DNA of 64,000 nt from contig NZ_NGLE02000001.1 of assembly GCF_002140715.2 (NCBI RefSeq), positions 2,818,001-2,882,000 on the forward strand. Direction: 5' to 3'. Each line of letters opens with the position of its first letter. Position 1 is the first letter of the stretch. Under the pieces are notes generated by a model that saw only the letters and a list, made by a program, of their open reading frames with translations, was not told where the DNA came from and made no database searches. Shown in pieces: positions 55,185-64,000 of the stretch. A program made the position numbers and the translations under genes. Origin of the DNA: Enterococcus sp. 4G2_DIV0659. GTDB taxonomy: Bacteria > Bacillota > Bacilli > Lactobacillales > Enterococcaceae.

Positions 55185-55451
55185 TTAACAAAACCTCCAT
55201 TTTATTTCTATAACTAGTATACCTTAGTTTAAATGGATTTTATTTAAAATTTTACAATTTTCTAATAATTAGTGTGAGTGAATAGGATTAAAGCTTTTGA
55301 GAGAGTTATTTTTTTTATGGATTATGCCGTCTTCTTAGTTTATTCACATATTGTTCATCAAAATGACAAGGCTCTATAAGTTGCTTAATGATAGAATAAA
55401 AAGAGAAGCTTCAGTAAGTAGAATTGATAAAAAAGATCTAAGGAGTAAGCG

Positions 55452-56348
55452 ATGGGGAAAATACTGGAAATAAAAGGAGTTACGAAATACTTTGGCAAAC
55501 AACAAATTTTAGAAGAGTTAGATTTTTCTTTAGATGAACCCAAAATTATTGCGTTGGTGGCACCAAATGGAACAGGAAAAACAACATTATTGAATGTTAT
55601 TGCTAATATCGACCAAGTAGATGAAGGATCGATAAAGGTGTTTGACATGATGAATACGGATTATCGCATGTTTTATAAGGTGTCTTATTTGCAGGATTCA
55701 TCTATTTTATATGGACAATTAACTGGTTGGGATCATTTAGACTTTGTTCGTAAGGAACATGGAAAAACAATGAGTGAACTCACAGTACTTATTGAAGAGT
55801 TAGGGATTGCTGAGTATATGAAAAAGAAAGTTAAGACTTATTCTTTAGGAATGAAGCAGCATCTCCTTTTGGCCATTGCATTGATTAATCAACCTAAATT
55901 GCTTTTAATGGACGAACCGCTGAACGGATTAGACCCAAACAGTATTATCAAAGTAAGAAGGCTTATCCGTTCTCTCGCCAAAAAAGGTGTCTCAATAATT
56001 ATTTCTTCTCACAATTTAGACGAGATAGAAAAAGTGACAGATGATGTGCTTTTTTTACACGAAGGAAAGTTGTTAAAAAAAGAAGATGTATCAATTGATG
56101 GGACAGAGTATACAATTATTTTGGAAGAAATAGAAAAAGCATGCTCATTTTTATCAAGAATTGATGTCCCGTGCACACAGCTTTCAGATTATAAAATACA
56201 AGGAATGTTTTCACAGCAACAACTTTCTGTTTTTCGTTCGTTTTGTAAAGAGCAAGAGATAAGGTTATTTGACTGTCAAAGTACAAATGGTTATTTGGAG
56301 AATGTTTATTTTAATTTATATATAAAAAATCAGTGGGGACAAGCATGA
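55452..56348 (+). CDS. ABC exporter ATP-binding protein
   Basis: 298 residues. Walker A is APNGTGKTT, where the usual Gly is Ala. Q-loop near YLQDS, signature YSLGMKQHLLLAIAL in place of LSGGQ, Walker B KLLLMDEPLNGLDP and switch His in ISSHNLDE. A C-terminal 80-residue extension may contact the permeases. RBS AAGGAG before the ATG. The stop overlaps the next gene by ATGA. The three-gene layout is that of bacteriocin/antibiotic or lipid exporters; substrate unknown. Confidence 0.93.
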   Translation: MGKILEIKGVTKYFGKQQILEELDFSLDEPKIIALVAPNGTGKTTLLNVIANIDQVDEGSIKVFDMMNTDYRMFYKVSYLQDSSILYGQLTGWDHLDFVRKEHGKTMSELTVLIEELGIAEYMKKKVKTYSLGMKQHLLLAIALINQPKLLLMDEPLNGLDPNSIIKVRRLIRSLAKKGVSIIISSHNLDEIEKVTDDVLFLHEGKLLKKEDVSIDGTEYTIILEEIEKACSFLSRIDVPCTQLSDYKIQGMFSQQQLSVFRSFCKEQEIRLFDCQSTNGYLENVYFNLYIKNQWGQA

Positions 56349-57493
56349 TATTTGAGTGGAAAAAATGGATTAAGAACCCTAAAAATAGTCTGTTACTTTG
56401 TTTAGCGATACTTTCCGTTTTTGTAAGTTTAGCAAATCTTTATTATGATAATCAAGGGGAAGAACAACGTGTATTCAATCATTTAAAAGCAATCAATGAT
56501 GAAATCGATCCTCCTCAAAATTATACTGGTCCCAAGGAAAACTATAAATTATTGCAGCATTTAAATGAAGAAGGAAAAGTTAAGTCAGAAAAGGATAGAA
56601 AACTGCAAAAACTATTGATTGATATCATTTATTTATTAGAAGATGAAAATACAGCTCAGAGACAAAAGAAATGGGTTAAAAAAACAGAAATCCAAACCAA
56701 AAGGTTAACTTTACAGCAAAAATATCTGGATATGGGTGGAAAAACCTGGCACAATGAATCTCAGATTAAAGAGCAACTTGCAAGAAATCGCTGGCTTTTG
56801 AAAGAAAAGATACAGATACAAAATCTGGCTATTGGGCAACAGGGCTTTTATTTTGTCTATTATCTGCTCAGTCATTGGATGAATTACTTTATCCTTGTTA
56901 TGATTGGTTTATTCTTTTTTGATTTTTTAACTAGTGAATATGAACGCAAAAATTATTTATTTATGGCTGTGCAACCGATTAGTAGCAAGATATTTTTCTG
57001 GCGGAAATACGTGATGGCAAATGGACTATTTATTGGCGGGATGTTAAGCGTGTTGTTTGTTGGTTTTATCGCATCAAGCTTATTGAATGGTATGGGGTCA
57101 TTGATGTATCCGATGGTGATTTCTAACGGAACGACGTTTAAGTTAATCCCTTTGTGGATATATTTGCTTAAAATGCTTATTTTACAGCTCCTATTTATCT
57201 CATTTTCAATCGGATTATTACTGTTAGTATCTAAATGGCTGAAAAATTCGCTCGAAGCCTTAGGCGTTTTTTTAGTGTTAATGCTTGTACCGGTGATCCT
57301 AGCGAAATTTATTGTTGAAATAGCAGAGATAAGTCGTTGGATGCCATTTTCTTATATGGATACAAATGAAAAAATAGCATCCAGTATTGGTCAATTCCAA
57401 TCCTCATTTATGATTCAAATCGCTGTTTTAATTACTTGGAATGGCTGTTTAGCCTTGATTTGGTGTTGGAGTTTGAGGAGGAAAATGGTATGA
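56345..57493 (+). CDS. ABC-2 type permease subunit
   Basis: 382 residues from ATG 56345, overlapping the ATPase stop. One N-terminal membrane helix (NSLLLCLAILSVFVSLANLYY), an extracytoplasmic, Gln/Lys/Glu-rich domain of about 130 residues, then five to six helices (YFILVMIGLFFFDFLTSEYE onward). It is similar in layout to the next gene, so the two may form a heterodimer. ATGA overlap with the following gene. Confidence 0.85.
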   Translation: MIFEWKKWIKNPKNSLLLCLAILSVFVSLANLYYDNQGEEQRVFNHLKAINDEIDPPQNYTGPKENYKLLQHLNEEGKVKSEKDRKLQKLLIDIIYLLEDENTAQRQKKWVKKTEIQTKRLTLQQKYLDMGGKTWHNESQIKEQLARNRWLLKEKIQIQNLAIGQQGFYFVYYLLSHWMNYFILVMIGLFFFDFLTSEYERKNYLFMAVQPISSKIFFWRKYVMANGLFIGGMLSVLFVGFIASSLLNGMGSLMYPMVISNGTTFKLIPLWIYLLKMLILQLLFISFSIGLLLLVSKWLKNSLEALGVFLVLMLVPVILAKFIVEIAEISRWMPFSYMDTNEKIASSIGQFQSSFMIQIAVLITWNGCLALIWCWSLRRKMV

Positions 57494-58605
57494 ACTTGAT
57501 TTGTTTTGAGTTGAAAAAAACATGGCAGTCGCGGAAAACTTTTTCATTTATATTGTTGGCTTTTCTTTTGACGACCTTCTTATTCTTTTTTAATGTATAT
57601 CTGGGACAGCGCGAGGATGAACAAATAAAAGCACAAATAGGCAGCAAGCAATCAGTCATGAATCAGACAGAATTTAATGATACAATCAAAGCATTTTTAG
57701 AAGAAACAAATCAAGGGATTTTGGATCAGGAAGAAGATTTCCGAACAGCTACGGATAAGGGCGAATCTTTGGAAGGAAAATTGACATTACCCACATATCC
57801 ATTTTATCGTCAAGCGTTAAATGAGGCGTTGTTGAAACGAAAGTTACCACCTCAATCAATGCGTTATGGAACAAATAATAGTATTTTCTCGGCCATTTTG
57901 TTATCGTATTTAGCAAGTTTTTTCGGTATTTTTTTGTTACTATTGTTATTTGGAGATAGTCTGTCAAAAGAGATTGAAGAAAATAATCTATCCTTTATTT
58001 TTTCGCAGCCTACTAGAAGAACTCGGGTGTTTTTTATTAAGTATGGCTTAGCTTTGGTACAGGCCATCCTGGCAGTTTTTGTGTTACTTTTATTTGGTTT
58101 TATACTAGCAAGTATACTGTCAGGGAGTAGTGATTTGACGTATCCTGTGGTTGTTTTTACGCAGAGGTCAATGAAGTTTATCTCGGTGATATATTATGTG
58201 GGACAAGTATTGGCATTGTTTGTGTTTGTATTAGCCTTTTGTTTTGCTCTTCATTTTTTACTTAGTGTTTTACTGAAGAAAACAAATTTGACTTTGGTTA
58301 TGACAATGTTCATTTTGCTTGAAGGATATGCGGTAAGTACTTTAAATAATAAGTTTATACAAAAAGTAGCTTCATTGAATCCATTTACTTATCTGAATGT
58401 AAGTAAAATTTTTATTGGATATGATTTTCGATCATTTGAGTTGTTTTCGATTGAAAATCAAGAATACTATGCAAATTGGTGTTTACCAAGAACGATGCAT
58501 AATGGACAAATCAATTCTTTAAATGGCATTATTTCTTTAAGCATAGCTACGATCATTTTATTGGTGCTTGGGTGTTTCTGTTTTAAGAAAAATAGGCAGT
58601 ACTAA
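57490..58605 (+). CDS. ABC-2 type permease subunit
   Basis: 371 residues from ATG 57490. Single N-terminal helix (TFSFILLAFLLTTFLFFF), external domain to about residue 140, then transmembrane helices with FGDSLSKEIEENNLSFIFSQP, a motif common in ABC-2 exporters just inside the first helix of the bundle. Paralogous in plan to the preceding permease. Completes an ATPase-permease-permease operon with translational coupling at both joints. Confidence 0.85.
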   Translation: MNLICFELKKTWQSRKTFSFILLAFLLTTFLFFFNVYLGQREDEQIKAQIGSKQSVMNQTEFNDTIKAFLEETNQGILDQEEDFRTATDKGESLEGKLTLPTYPFYRQALNEALLKRKLPPQSMRYGTNNSIFSAILLSYLASFFGIFLLLLLFGDSLSKEIEENNLSFIFSQPTRRTRVFFIKYGLALVQAILAVFVLLLFGFILASILSGSSDLTYPVVVFTQRSMKFISVIYYVGQVLALFVFVLAFCFALHFLLSVLLKKTNLTLVMTMFILLEGYAVSTLNNKFIQKVASLNPFTYLNVSKIFIGYDFRSFELFSIENQEYYANWCLPRTMHNGQINSLNGIISLSIATIILLVLGCFCFKKNRQY

Positions 58606-58630
58606 AAAAATTAGTAAGGAGTGGAAGGTC

Positions 58631-58786
58631 TTGAAAGAGGAAGATTTTTTTAATTATTTAACAGTAGCACTTCGAAATTTAGGTCATAGGAAATCCAGTG
58701 TTTTTAACATTCAAGGGGAGCTAAAACGATTGCTTAAAACCTATTCCGCTGAAGAGATAAAAACAAAGCTTGATAAAAAGAACTGA
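58631..58786 (+). CDS. Small hypothetical protein after ABC operon
   Basis: 51 residues from TTG 58631, with AAGGAGTGG upstream: KEEDFFNYLTVALRNLGHRK then a helical KRLLKTYSAEEIKTKLDKK. Only 25 bases after the permease, so co-transcribed. No family recognised. A longer frame from 58568 overlaps the permease and lacks a ribosome site. Confidence 0.5.
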   Translation: MKEEDFFNYLTVALRNLGHRKSSVFNIQGELKRLLKTYSAEEIKTKLDKKN

Positions 58787-58880
58787 CGAGCAAGAGTGAG
58801 GGATAAAAAAATCAATCTCTTATTAAAATTTTAATATGGGTATTGGAGAATGCGACTTAAATGCTGACTAGAAGTTAAGG

Positions 58881-58938
58881 GTAGACAATTTATTCATTTA
58901 GGCACTTTCTAATTATCAGGAAGTGTCTTTTTGTCTAT
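58881..58938 (+). terminator. Nested hairpin terminator after ABC operon
   Basis: Outer arms GTAGACAA (58881-58888) and TTGTCTAT (58931-58938) enclose GGCACTTTC / GGAAGTGTC (58901-58927) followed by a T run. From 58940 to 59387 I see only AT-rich sequence with a GACCA/TGGTC hairpin near 59268 and no gene. Confidence 0.65.
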
Positions 58939-59387
58939 CGATAGTAATGAGTGAGCGCCAGAATAAAGTTTAATCTACGATTTTAGGAGTGGGGTAGGTA
59001 TAGAAGTGTTATTTTTACTTCCACCGTTTATTCCGTTTTCATGTGAATGGAATAACGCTTACAAATTTATGTTCAAGGCACTATTTTTCTTCTTTATTTT
59101 TTTAAAATTGAAATGTCTAAAATTTACTTAAAAAAATTGAAAAATAGAGAGAGAGTCCTTGCCATTTGTTAAGAAAGAACGTATATTTAAGTTACTACAT
59201 TAAATCAGTCTAAAACATCGACTGTCAAAGAGCATGAGCCAGATAGAAATTTTTCTACACTTCATTCGACCACCTTTTTTGGTCAAACACGACTTATTTT
59301 TCTATGCTCAATCAATTAAAATCATGCGTTCTTTGTTAAAAATTACTCGAAATATAAAAAAAGAATACTAGTAAAGTTGGAATATAA

Positions 59388-61256
59388 ATGAATAATAATA
59401 AAAGGTTAGAAAATCGCCGTTATATTACCGGATTTGATGGGATTCGGACAATAGCAGTTGTGGGCGTGATTCTTTATCACTTGTTCCCAAATATAATGCG
59501 AGGGGGCTATTTAGGCGTCCCTATTTTTTTTGCAGTTTCTGGATATTTAATTACTGATTTACTGAGGCAAGAGTGGCTCCAAAATGAAACGGTAGATGTT
59601 AAGGGGTTTTATATCCGGCGTATGAAAAGACTTTATCCGGGATTAGTCGCCATGTTGGTCACAGCCTCAGCATACATTGTTTTCTTCCAAAAAGATTTGT
59701 TGAATAACTTACGTAGCGTTGTTGCGAGTAGCGTATTTTACTATAATAATTGGTGGCAGATATTTAGAGGTTTTTCCTATTTTGATCGGTTTACCACACA
59801 GTCTCCGTTTACACATATATGGTCTTTAGCAGTTGAAGCACAGAATTATTTGATTTGGCCATTGTTATTTATTTTGCTAAAAAGATACGTTAAACATAGC
59901 GGGAAGATTTTTGGTTTGATTATGGGAGCGGCTGTTGGTTCGGGTATATTGATGGCGGCTTTATATACACCTGGAGCCGATCCTACAAGAGTGTATTATG
60001 GGACAGATACACGGTTGTTTTCAATATTGATGGGAAGTGCTCTGGCATTTGTCTGGCCAAGTTTTCGATTGAAAGAAGAGATACCGATTAAAGCAAAGGC
60101 TTTATTAAATGGAGTGGGTATTGTATCGTTAGTCATTTTAGCCATTGCCTTTTTGTTTTTAGCCGATCATCTTGCTTTTGTGTATTATGGAGGCATGTTC
60201 CTTGTTAGCATATTCGCGACGCTTTTAGTGGCGGTTACGGCTCATCCAGGAGCAGACATCAATCGTTGGTTGACCAATCCGGTGTTTACTTGGATTGGTA
60301 AAAGAAGTTACGGAATCTATTTGTACCAGTTTCCTGTTATGATTTTTTATGAAGCAAAAATTAAAAATTTAAGTGATCATGTATTCTTGCATTCACTGAT
60401 TGAACTTGCGCTAATTTTTGGAATCAGTGAAGTTTCTTATCGATTTATTGAAAAACCGTTGGGTAAATTTTATTACCAATATACGTGGTTTGCGATTAAG
60501 GATTTTTTCCATAAACCTTGGATTACAGTCCCAAAAGTCACAGTATTGATTAGTGCGGTGCTGTCTTGTTGTGCATTATTCGCTTTTGCTATTGCCCCAT
60601 CTAATCAAGTGACGGCTGAACAACAACAATTGCAAAAAAATATTCAAGAGAACAAAAAGAAAGCTGATCAGCGAAAAAAAGCCGAAAAAGCCAAAAACGA
60701 AGGCAAAACAACTGACTCCACAAAAGAGTCAAGTAGCGTAGCTGAAACAAATTTTGATTTGACGGAAGAAGAACGTAAAAAAGCACAAACAATTGAAATC
60801 ACTGCCTTTGGAGATTCTGTTATTTTGGATGCTGCGGCGGGGTTACAAGAGATTTTTCCTAAGATGATTGTAGATGGTGAAGTTGGTAGACAGCTGTACA
60901 CAAGTACACCGTTGATTGAAAAATTAGCGAAAGATAAATTGTTAAAAGAGACTGTGTTAGTTGGACTGGGAACAAATGGTTCGTTTACTGATATGCAATT
61001 TGATGAATTTATGACAGCAATTGGACCTAAGCGAAAAGTATTCTGGATCAATGTTCGTGTGCCAACACGTAGGTGGCAAAATGAAGTGAACGCTATGCTG
61101 GAAACAATGAAAAAGAAATATAAAAATCTAGTTGTGATTGATTGGTACGACTATAGCAATGAACATGAGGATTGGTTCTATGAAGATCGTGTGCACCCAA
61201 ATGTGCAGGGGCAAGTCAAATATTCAAGTTTTATTGCGAAGCAGATTATGAAATAA
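59388..61256 (+). CDS. oatA: OatA-like peptidoglycan O-acetyltransferase
   Basis: 622 residues. The N-terminal acyltransferase-3 domain (about 1-375) has ITGFDGIRTIAVVGVILYHL with the conserved His, GGYLGVPIFFAVSGYLITDLL and ten or more membrane helices. A Lys/Glu-rich linker leads to a C-terminal extracellular SGNH hydrolase domain: Ser in TAFGDSVILDAA near 477, GTNG near 533, and the DRVHPN Asp/His pair. This arrangement O-acetylates muramic acid and gives lysozyme resistance in Gram-positive bacteria. Ribosome site weak. A long terminator follows. Confidence 0.88.
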   Translation: MNNNKRLENRRYITGFDGIRTIAVVGVILYHLFPNIMRGGYLGVPIFFAVSGYLITDLLRQEWLQNETVDVKGFYIRRMKRLYPGLVAMLVTASAYIVFFQKDLLNNLRSVVASSVFYYNNWWQIFRGFSYFDRFTTQSPFTHIWSLAVEAQNYLIWPLLFILLKRYVKHSGKIFGLIMGAAVGSGILMAALYTPGADPTRVYYGTDTRLFSILMGSALAFVWPSFRLKEEIPIKAKALLNGVGIVSLVILAIAFLFLADHLAFVYYGGMFLVSIFATLLVAVTAHPGADINRWLTNPVFTWIGKRSYGIYLYQFPVMIFYEAKIKNLSDHVFLHSLIELALIFGISEVSYRFIEKPLGKFYYQYTWFAIKDFFHKPWITVPKVTVLISAVLSCCALFAFAIAPSNQVTAEQQQLQKNIQENKKKADQRKKAEKAKNEGKTTDSTKESSSVAETNFDLTEEERKKAQTIEITAFGDSVILDAAAGLQEIFPKMIVDGEVGRQLYTSTPLIEKLAKDKLLKETVLVGLGTNGSFTDMQFDEFMTAIGPKRKVFWINVRVPTRRWQNEVNAMLETMKKKYKNLVVIDWYDYSNEHEDWFYEDRVHPNVQGQVKYSSFIAKQIMK

Positions 61257-61301
61257 CAACGTATTAAGATAGTAAACAGTTAGAAATTTAGTTTTGCTAT
61301 G

Positions 61302-61357
61302 AAAGAATCACTCCCTTTATTACGACGTAAAGTAATAAAGGGAGTGATTCTTTTGTG
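61302..61357. terminator. Bidirectional terminator after the OatA-like gene
   Basis: AAGAATCACTCCCTTTATTA (from about 61303) pairs with its complement at about 61334-61353, a 20-bp-plus perfect stem with T tracts on both sides. Confidence 0.93.
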
Positions 61358-61379
61358 TATTAAGATAAAATACCAAAAA

Positions 61380-62284
61380 TTAAGGCCCAGTTTCTATAAG
61401 CCACATGATTTTCGCCGTGTATAGTTTATTTGCCAACAGACTTCCTGGTAACATCTCGAGTAAAAATTCTTGCTGTTGAGTGTTATTGTAATTTAGTTCG
61501 ATACTCCGCTGATTAGAGTCGCTTTGGAATAGTTCAACGGTTTTATTTTCATCTAAAGGAGTGATCGTATGGTTATTTTTTAAAACAATAGTTGAGTTTG
61601 TTTTTATTCCAGTTTCTGTTTGAAACGGCTGAGCAAGTTTTGTGGTTAAACGCCAGTTTTCCTGAACAAATCGGTTGTCTTTTATGAGAAAGTTAACACC
61701 TACATCGGTTGAGATATATTGTGTTTTTGACTTAATTGTTGGTTCTCCAAAATTAATTTCATTAGGGCGTTTTTCAAACAGTAGTTCACCAGGCTTCAAC
61801 TCAACGGTGATTGCTTTTTTTAATTGCCCCAGAGTAATAATGACTTCATACAAACCAGGCTCTTTTTTTATATTTTCAGCTTGTAGCTTGATGTCGTCTT
61901 TTTTGTTTACCCAAGTGTTTATATCCCAAGCATTTGCATTACTTTTTTCTAAAATAAAGTTTTTTTGTGCTTTGGCTATTTCGGTCAAAAGTTCTGATTT
62001 TATTGTTGGATCGAATAAGTCATTGACCATTTGTTTGACGGTATCGATTCTTATTTGAGTGGTACTTAGACGGATAGCCGTATGAGTATTGTCTGTAAAA
62101 AGTTCTTCTACCAAATTTTTGGATTCTTGGATACCATGTTCAAAATCAATCAAAGACATACCTGTTTAACAACAACAGGTGTTGGTGTTAGCCGATTGCT
62201 TGCAGCATCGATTGAGCTTGTTTTACTTAAAAAGAATAGGCTTATACCAATTAATAAACAACTTAATAAATACCTTTTTTTCAT
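61380..62284 (-). pseudogene. WxL-like surface protein gene broken near its start
   Basis: ATG 62284 (AAAGGAG upstream) opens a signal peptide (YLLSCLLIGISLFFLS, then SSIDAASNRLTPTPVVV) that stops at 62150. A second frame, with no ribosome site, runs 62159-61380 and encodes 259 residues: ELFTDNTHTAIRLSTTQIRI, like the Cry1Ac D-VI-like domains of enterococcal surface proteins, then NWRLTTKLAQPFQTETG and GSLLANKLYTAKIMWLIET, as in the WxL domain. One base lost (or two gained) between 62160 and 62150 separates them. No other WxL locus gene is adjacent. Confidence 0.75.
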
Positions 62285-62464
62285 GATTTTCTCCTTTATC
62301 AACTAATAGTAAATAGACTTCTTATAATTATGGTTCATTATTTTATTGTTTGAAAATCCGATGTTGAATGTTTATTTAGTCAGATATGTATAAAATAGTT
62401 ACACAAAGTGTTTATTTCTAAAGAATCAGTAGTGACTGAGATTAAAAATAAGAAGACGCAAAAG

Positions 62465-62505
62465 GGGGACTGCATGATTACTCTCCGAGTGATCGTGCAG
62501 TCCCT
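62465..62505 (-). terminator. Terminator for the Nudix regulator gene
   Basis: GGGACTGCATGATTACT (62465-62481 region) pairs with AGTGATCGTGCAGTCCC; on the minus strand it ends in CCCCTTTT. Confidence 0.6.
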
Positions 62506-62576
62506 TAAAATCCAATAAATAGTTTAGTCAGCAAAGAACATTAATGGTTATTTATTTCGATATATTCGTTCATTAT

Positions 62577-63404
62577 TTAATTTTCTTCAGATTTTAACTG
62601 ATAAATTTTAGATGGTCGTCCAATCCCTACAGGACGTTCTCCAATTTCTTTAAAATGATGAAGCATTGCTTTTTTAAAATTAGAGTGATCGATCGTTTTG
62701 TAATCAGCGCCAGAAAATTTAGCAAACACTTTACGAGCTTCTGTGATAGTGAAATCTTTCCCCAAAACTTGCAGAACTTGAGGATCGTGCTCCATTTTGT
62801 TTGTTACACGATTAAAGGCTTTTAAAATGATTTCACTATGGTCAAAAGCTAAAGTGTCTTTTCCAGTCGAATGTCCTGTTTTTAAATCCAAGATAATTTC
62901 TACATCACCATTTATTAAAGAAAGAAGATTTTCTTTTCGTTCCATTGTAAACCAGCGAACTTCTTTTGCATCATCTCCTGCGATCAAAGGTTCTTCACCG
63001 ATAAATGCTAAATAACTAATGGTAACGACCCAGCCTCGAGGGTCACGATCTGGTCTACTGAAACTATGAAGTTGTTCGATATTATCCTTAGAAATGATTA
63101 CACCCGTTTCTTCTTTTGTCTCACGTAGCACGCTTTCACCTGTGGATTCATTTCTATTGACGAATCCACCAGGTAACGCCCAAGAATTTCTGTAAGGATG
63201 TCCTTTTCTTTTTATTAATAGTATTTTTAGTTGATCTTCTTCTTTGTTATAACACATCAAAACAATATCCACAGTCAGAGAAGGTTTTTCGTATTCAGGA
63301 AGTTCTTGTTGATGATACCAGTTTAGAAAGTCAGTTTCATCGGCTTGTTGTTCGTAGTATTGCTTTTCTTCTTCCTTTGAACTAAAGTATGTCAAGTTGT
63401 TCAT
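62577..63404 (-). CDS. NrtR-like Nudix domain transcriptional regulator
   Basis: 275 residues. Nudix domain at about 45-175 with an intact box: GGFVNRNESTGESVLRETKE then ETGV (G-x5-E-x7-RE-x2-EE-x-G). The C-terminal winged-helix part (LGKDFTITEARKVFAKFSGA, RPVGIGRPSKIYQL) is that of NrtR regulators, which repress NAD metabolism genes and bind ADP-ribose. No NAD gene is adjacent here, so its targets lie elsewhere. GAGAGG directly abuts the ATG; a TTG nine bases in is better spaced. Confidence 0.85.
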   Translation of the reverse strand: MNNLTYFSSKEEEKQYYEQQADETDFLNWYHQQELPEYEKPSLTVDIVLMCYNKEEDQLKILLIKRKGHPYRNSWALPGGFVNRNESTGESVLRETKEETGVIISKDNIEQLHSFSRPDRDPRGWVVTISYLAFIGEEPLIAGDDAKEVRWFTMERKENLLSLINGDVEIILDLKTGHSTGKDTLAFDHSEIILKAFNRVTNKMEHDPQVLQVLGKDFTITEARKVFAKFSGADYKTIDHSNFKKAMLHHFKEIGERPVGIGRPSKIYQLKSEEN

Positions 63405-63543
63405 CCTCTCTAAATTAGATAAAAGTAATTTTTACTTTATTGTATCATTATCATCAGGAAAAACAACTAAAGACGTGTTTTTATTTTAATAAAAATCGGT
63501 GGACACTTAAATCAAGTTTCATCCTTATTTTATATCTGGAATT

Positions 63544-63597
63544 TTGGTTAACTTTATTTTTATTTAGGTTGACAAAAAGACGTAGAAATAGTATTTT
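63544..63597 (+). promoter_or_regulatory. bioY promoter with candidate BirA operator
   Basis: TTGGTTAAC (63544-63552), 14-base spacer, GGTTGACAA (63567-63575): an inverted pair close to the BirA operator (TTGTTAAC..GTTAACAA). The right arm contains the -35 TTGACA (63569-63574); 17 bases later is TATTTT (63592-63597). Biotinoyl-AMP-bound BirA would block transcription. Confidence 0.6.
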
Positions 63598-63625
63598 AAA
63601 TGTATCAATGGTGGGGAGGGAACAA

Positions 63626-64000
63626 ATGAAGACAACAGATATCACGAAAATTGCTCTTATGGTCAGTATCATTATTATTTTAGGTTTTTTTCCACCGATT
63701 CCAATTAGTTTATTACCAGTGCCGATTGTCATTCAAAATGCTGGTTTTATGCTTAGCGGGCTACTTCTTGGAAAGAAAAATGGAACAATTGCTACACTAC
63801 TTTTTCTAGTTCTAGTTGGGATAGGATTTCCGATTTTGGCTGGTGGAAGAGGAGGTTTGGTTGTTTTTTTCGGTATTACTGCGGGGTATCTTTTGGCGTA
63901 TCCTTTTGCAACATTCTTTATTGGCTGGATGACTCAAAAGTTCAATCCGAATAATCAAAATGTTGCTTATGCATTTGGAATTACTGTTCTTTTCGGTGCG
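63626..64000 (+). CDS. bioY: Biotin transporter BioY, N-terminal part
   Basis: Frame open to the window end; 125 residues present of roughly 180. Membrane S-component of an ECF biotin transporter. ITKIALMVSIIIILGFFPPI, PVPIVIQNAGFMLSGLLLG, the conserved VGIGFPILAGGRGGLVVFFG with the GGRGG loop, and TAGYLLAYPFATFFIG fit BioY. RBS GGGGAGG before ATG 63626. The BirA-like site upstream supports biotin-dependent control. Confidence 0.92.
   Translation, partial: MKTTDITKIALMVSIIIILGFFPPIPISLLPVPIVIQNAGFMLSGLLLGKKNGTIATLLFLVLVGIGFPILAGGRGGLVVFFGITAGYLLAYPFATFFIGWMTQKFNPNNQNVAYAFGITVLFGA

Noticed and set aside
63481..63732. Minus-strand frame overlapping the bioY start
   Set aside because: It covers the promoter and the conserved BioY N-terminus in antisense.

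Overview
The window is about 36% G+C and reads as chromosomal DNA of a low-GC Gram-positive coccus. Protein sequences and gene order (folate cluster, T-box-hisS-aspS, cggR-gap-pgk-tpiA-eno, WxL-type remnant, OatA-like protein, holin-like type I toxin) point to Enterococcus, probably the E. faecalis-like clade. That is recognition by eye, not a database result. No tRNA or rRNA gene was seen.

Layout. 1-2.7 kb: tail of a folate operon (folB end, folK, folE, an ITPase-type gene, folP). 2.7-6.5 kb: T-box leader, a repeat-rich spacer, hisS, aspS. 6.6-8.5 kb: ankyrin lipoprotein and a YitT-type membrane protein. 8.6-14.7 kb: cggR and four glycolytic genes in canonical order. 14.8-23.9 kb: lipoprotein, aldehyde dehydrogenase, XRE regulator, DUF975 protein, then an envelope-signalling operon (two-domain lipoprotein, histidine kinase, response regulator, flavin-binding-like lipoprotein, SHOCT peptide). 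24-31.2 kb: frameshifted UvrA-like gene divergent from a WYL regulator, MFS-M20 amidohydrolase pair, small conserved proteins.

31.2-45.9 kb is the accessory part: AT-rich, with decayed genes, structured intergenic RNA-like elements and mobile DNA. It holds an antitoxin-like gene, a GIY-YIG/DUF2075 ATPase coupled to a MazG-type pyrophosphohydrolase, an AbiC-like membrane protein, an ADP-ribosyltransferase-like protein, a complete IS256-family element with inverted repeats, two paralogous small-RNA-like units, and a holin-like type I toxin with convergent antisense RNA. Parts of the last module recur in decayed form at 43.3-43.5 kb. I read 33.3-37.3 kb as a candidate antiphage island; this is inference.

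45.9-52.7 kb: amidase plus amino-acid ABC transporter parts (no ATPase gene), acetyltransferases, cupin, small membrane proteins, zinc-ribbon protein. 52.7-53.3 kb: a type I-C-like CRISPR array (six complete repeats, one truncated, six spacers) with a leader-like region and no cas genes. 53.5-58.8 kb: second DUF975 protein, AIM24-family protein, ABC exporter operon. 59.4-64 kb: OatA-like acetyltransferase, a broken WxL-like surface protein gene, an NrtR-like Nudix regulator, and the start of bioY behind a candidate BirA operator.
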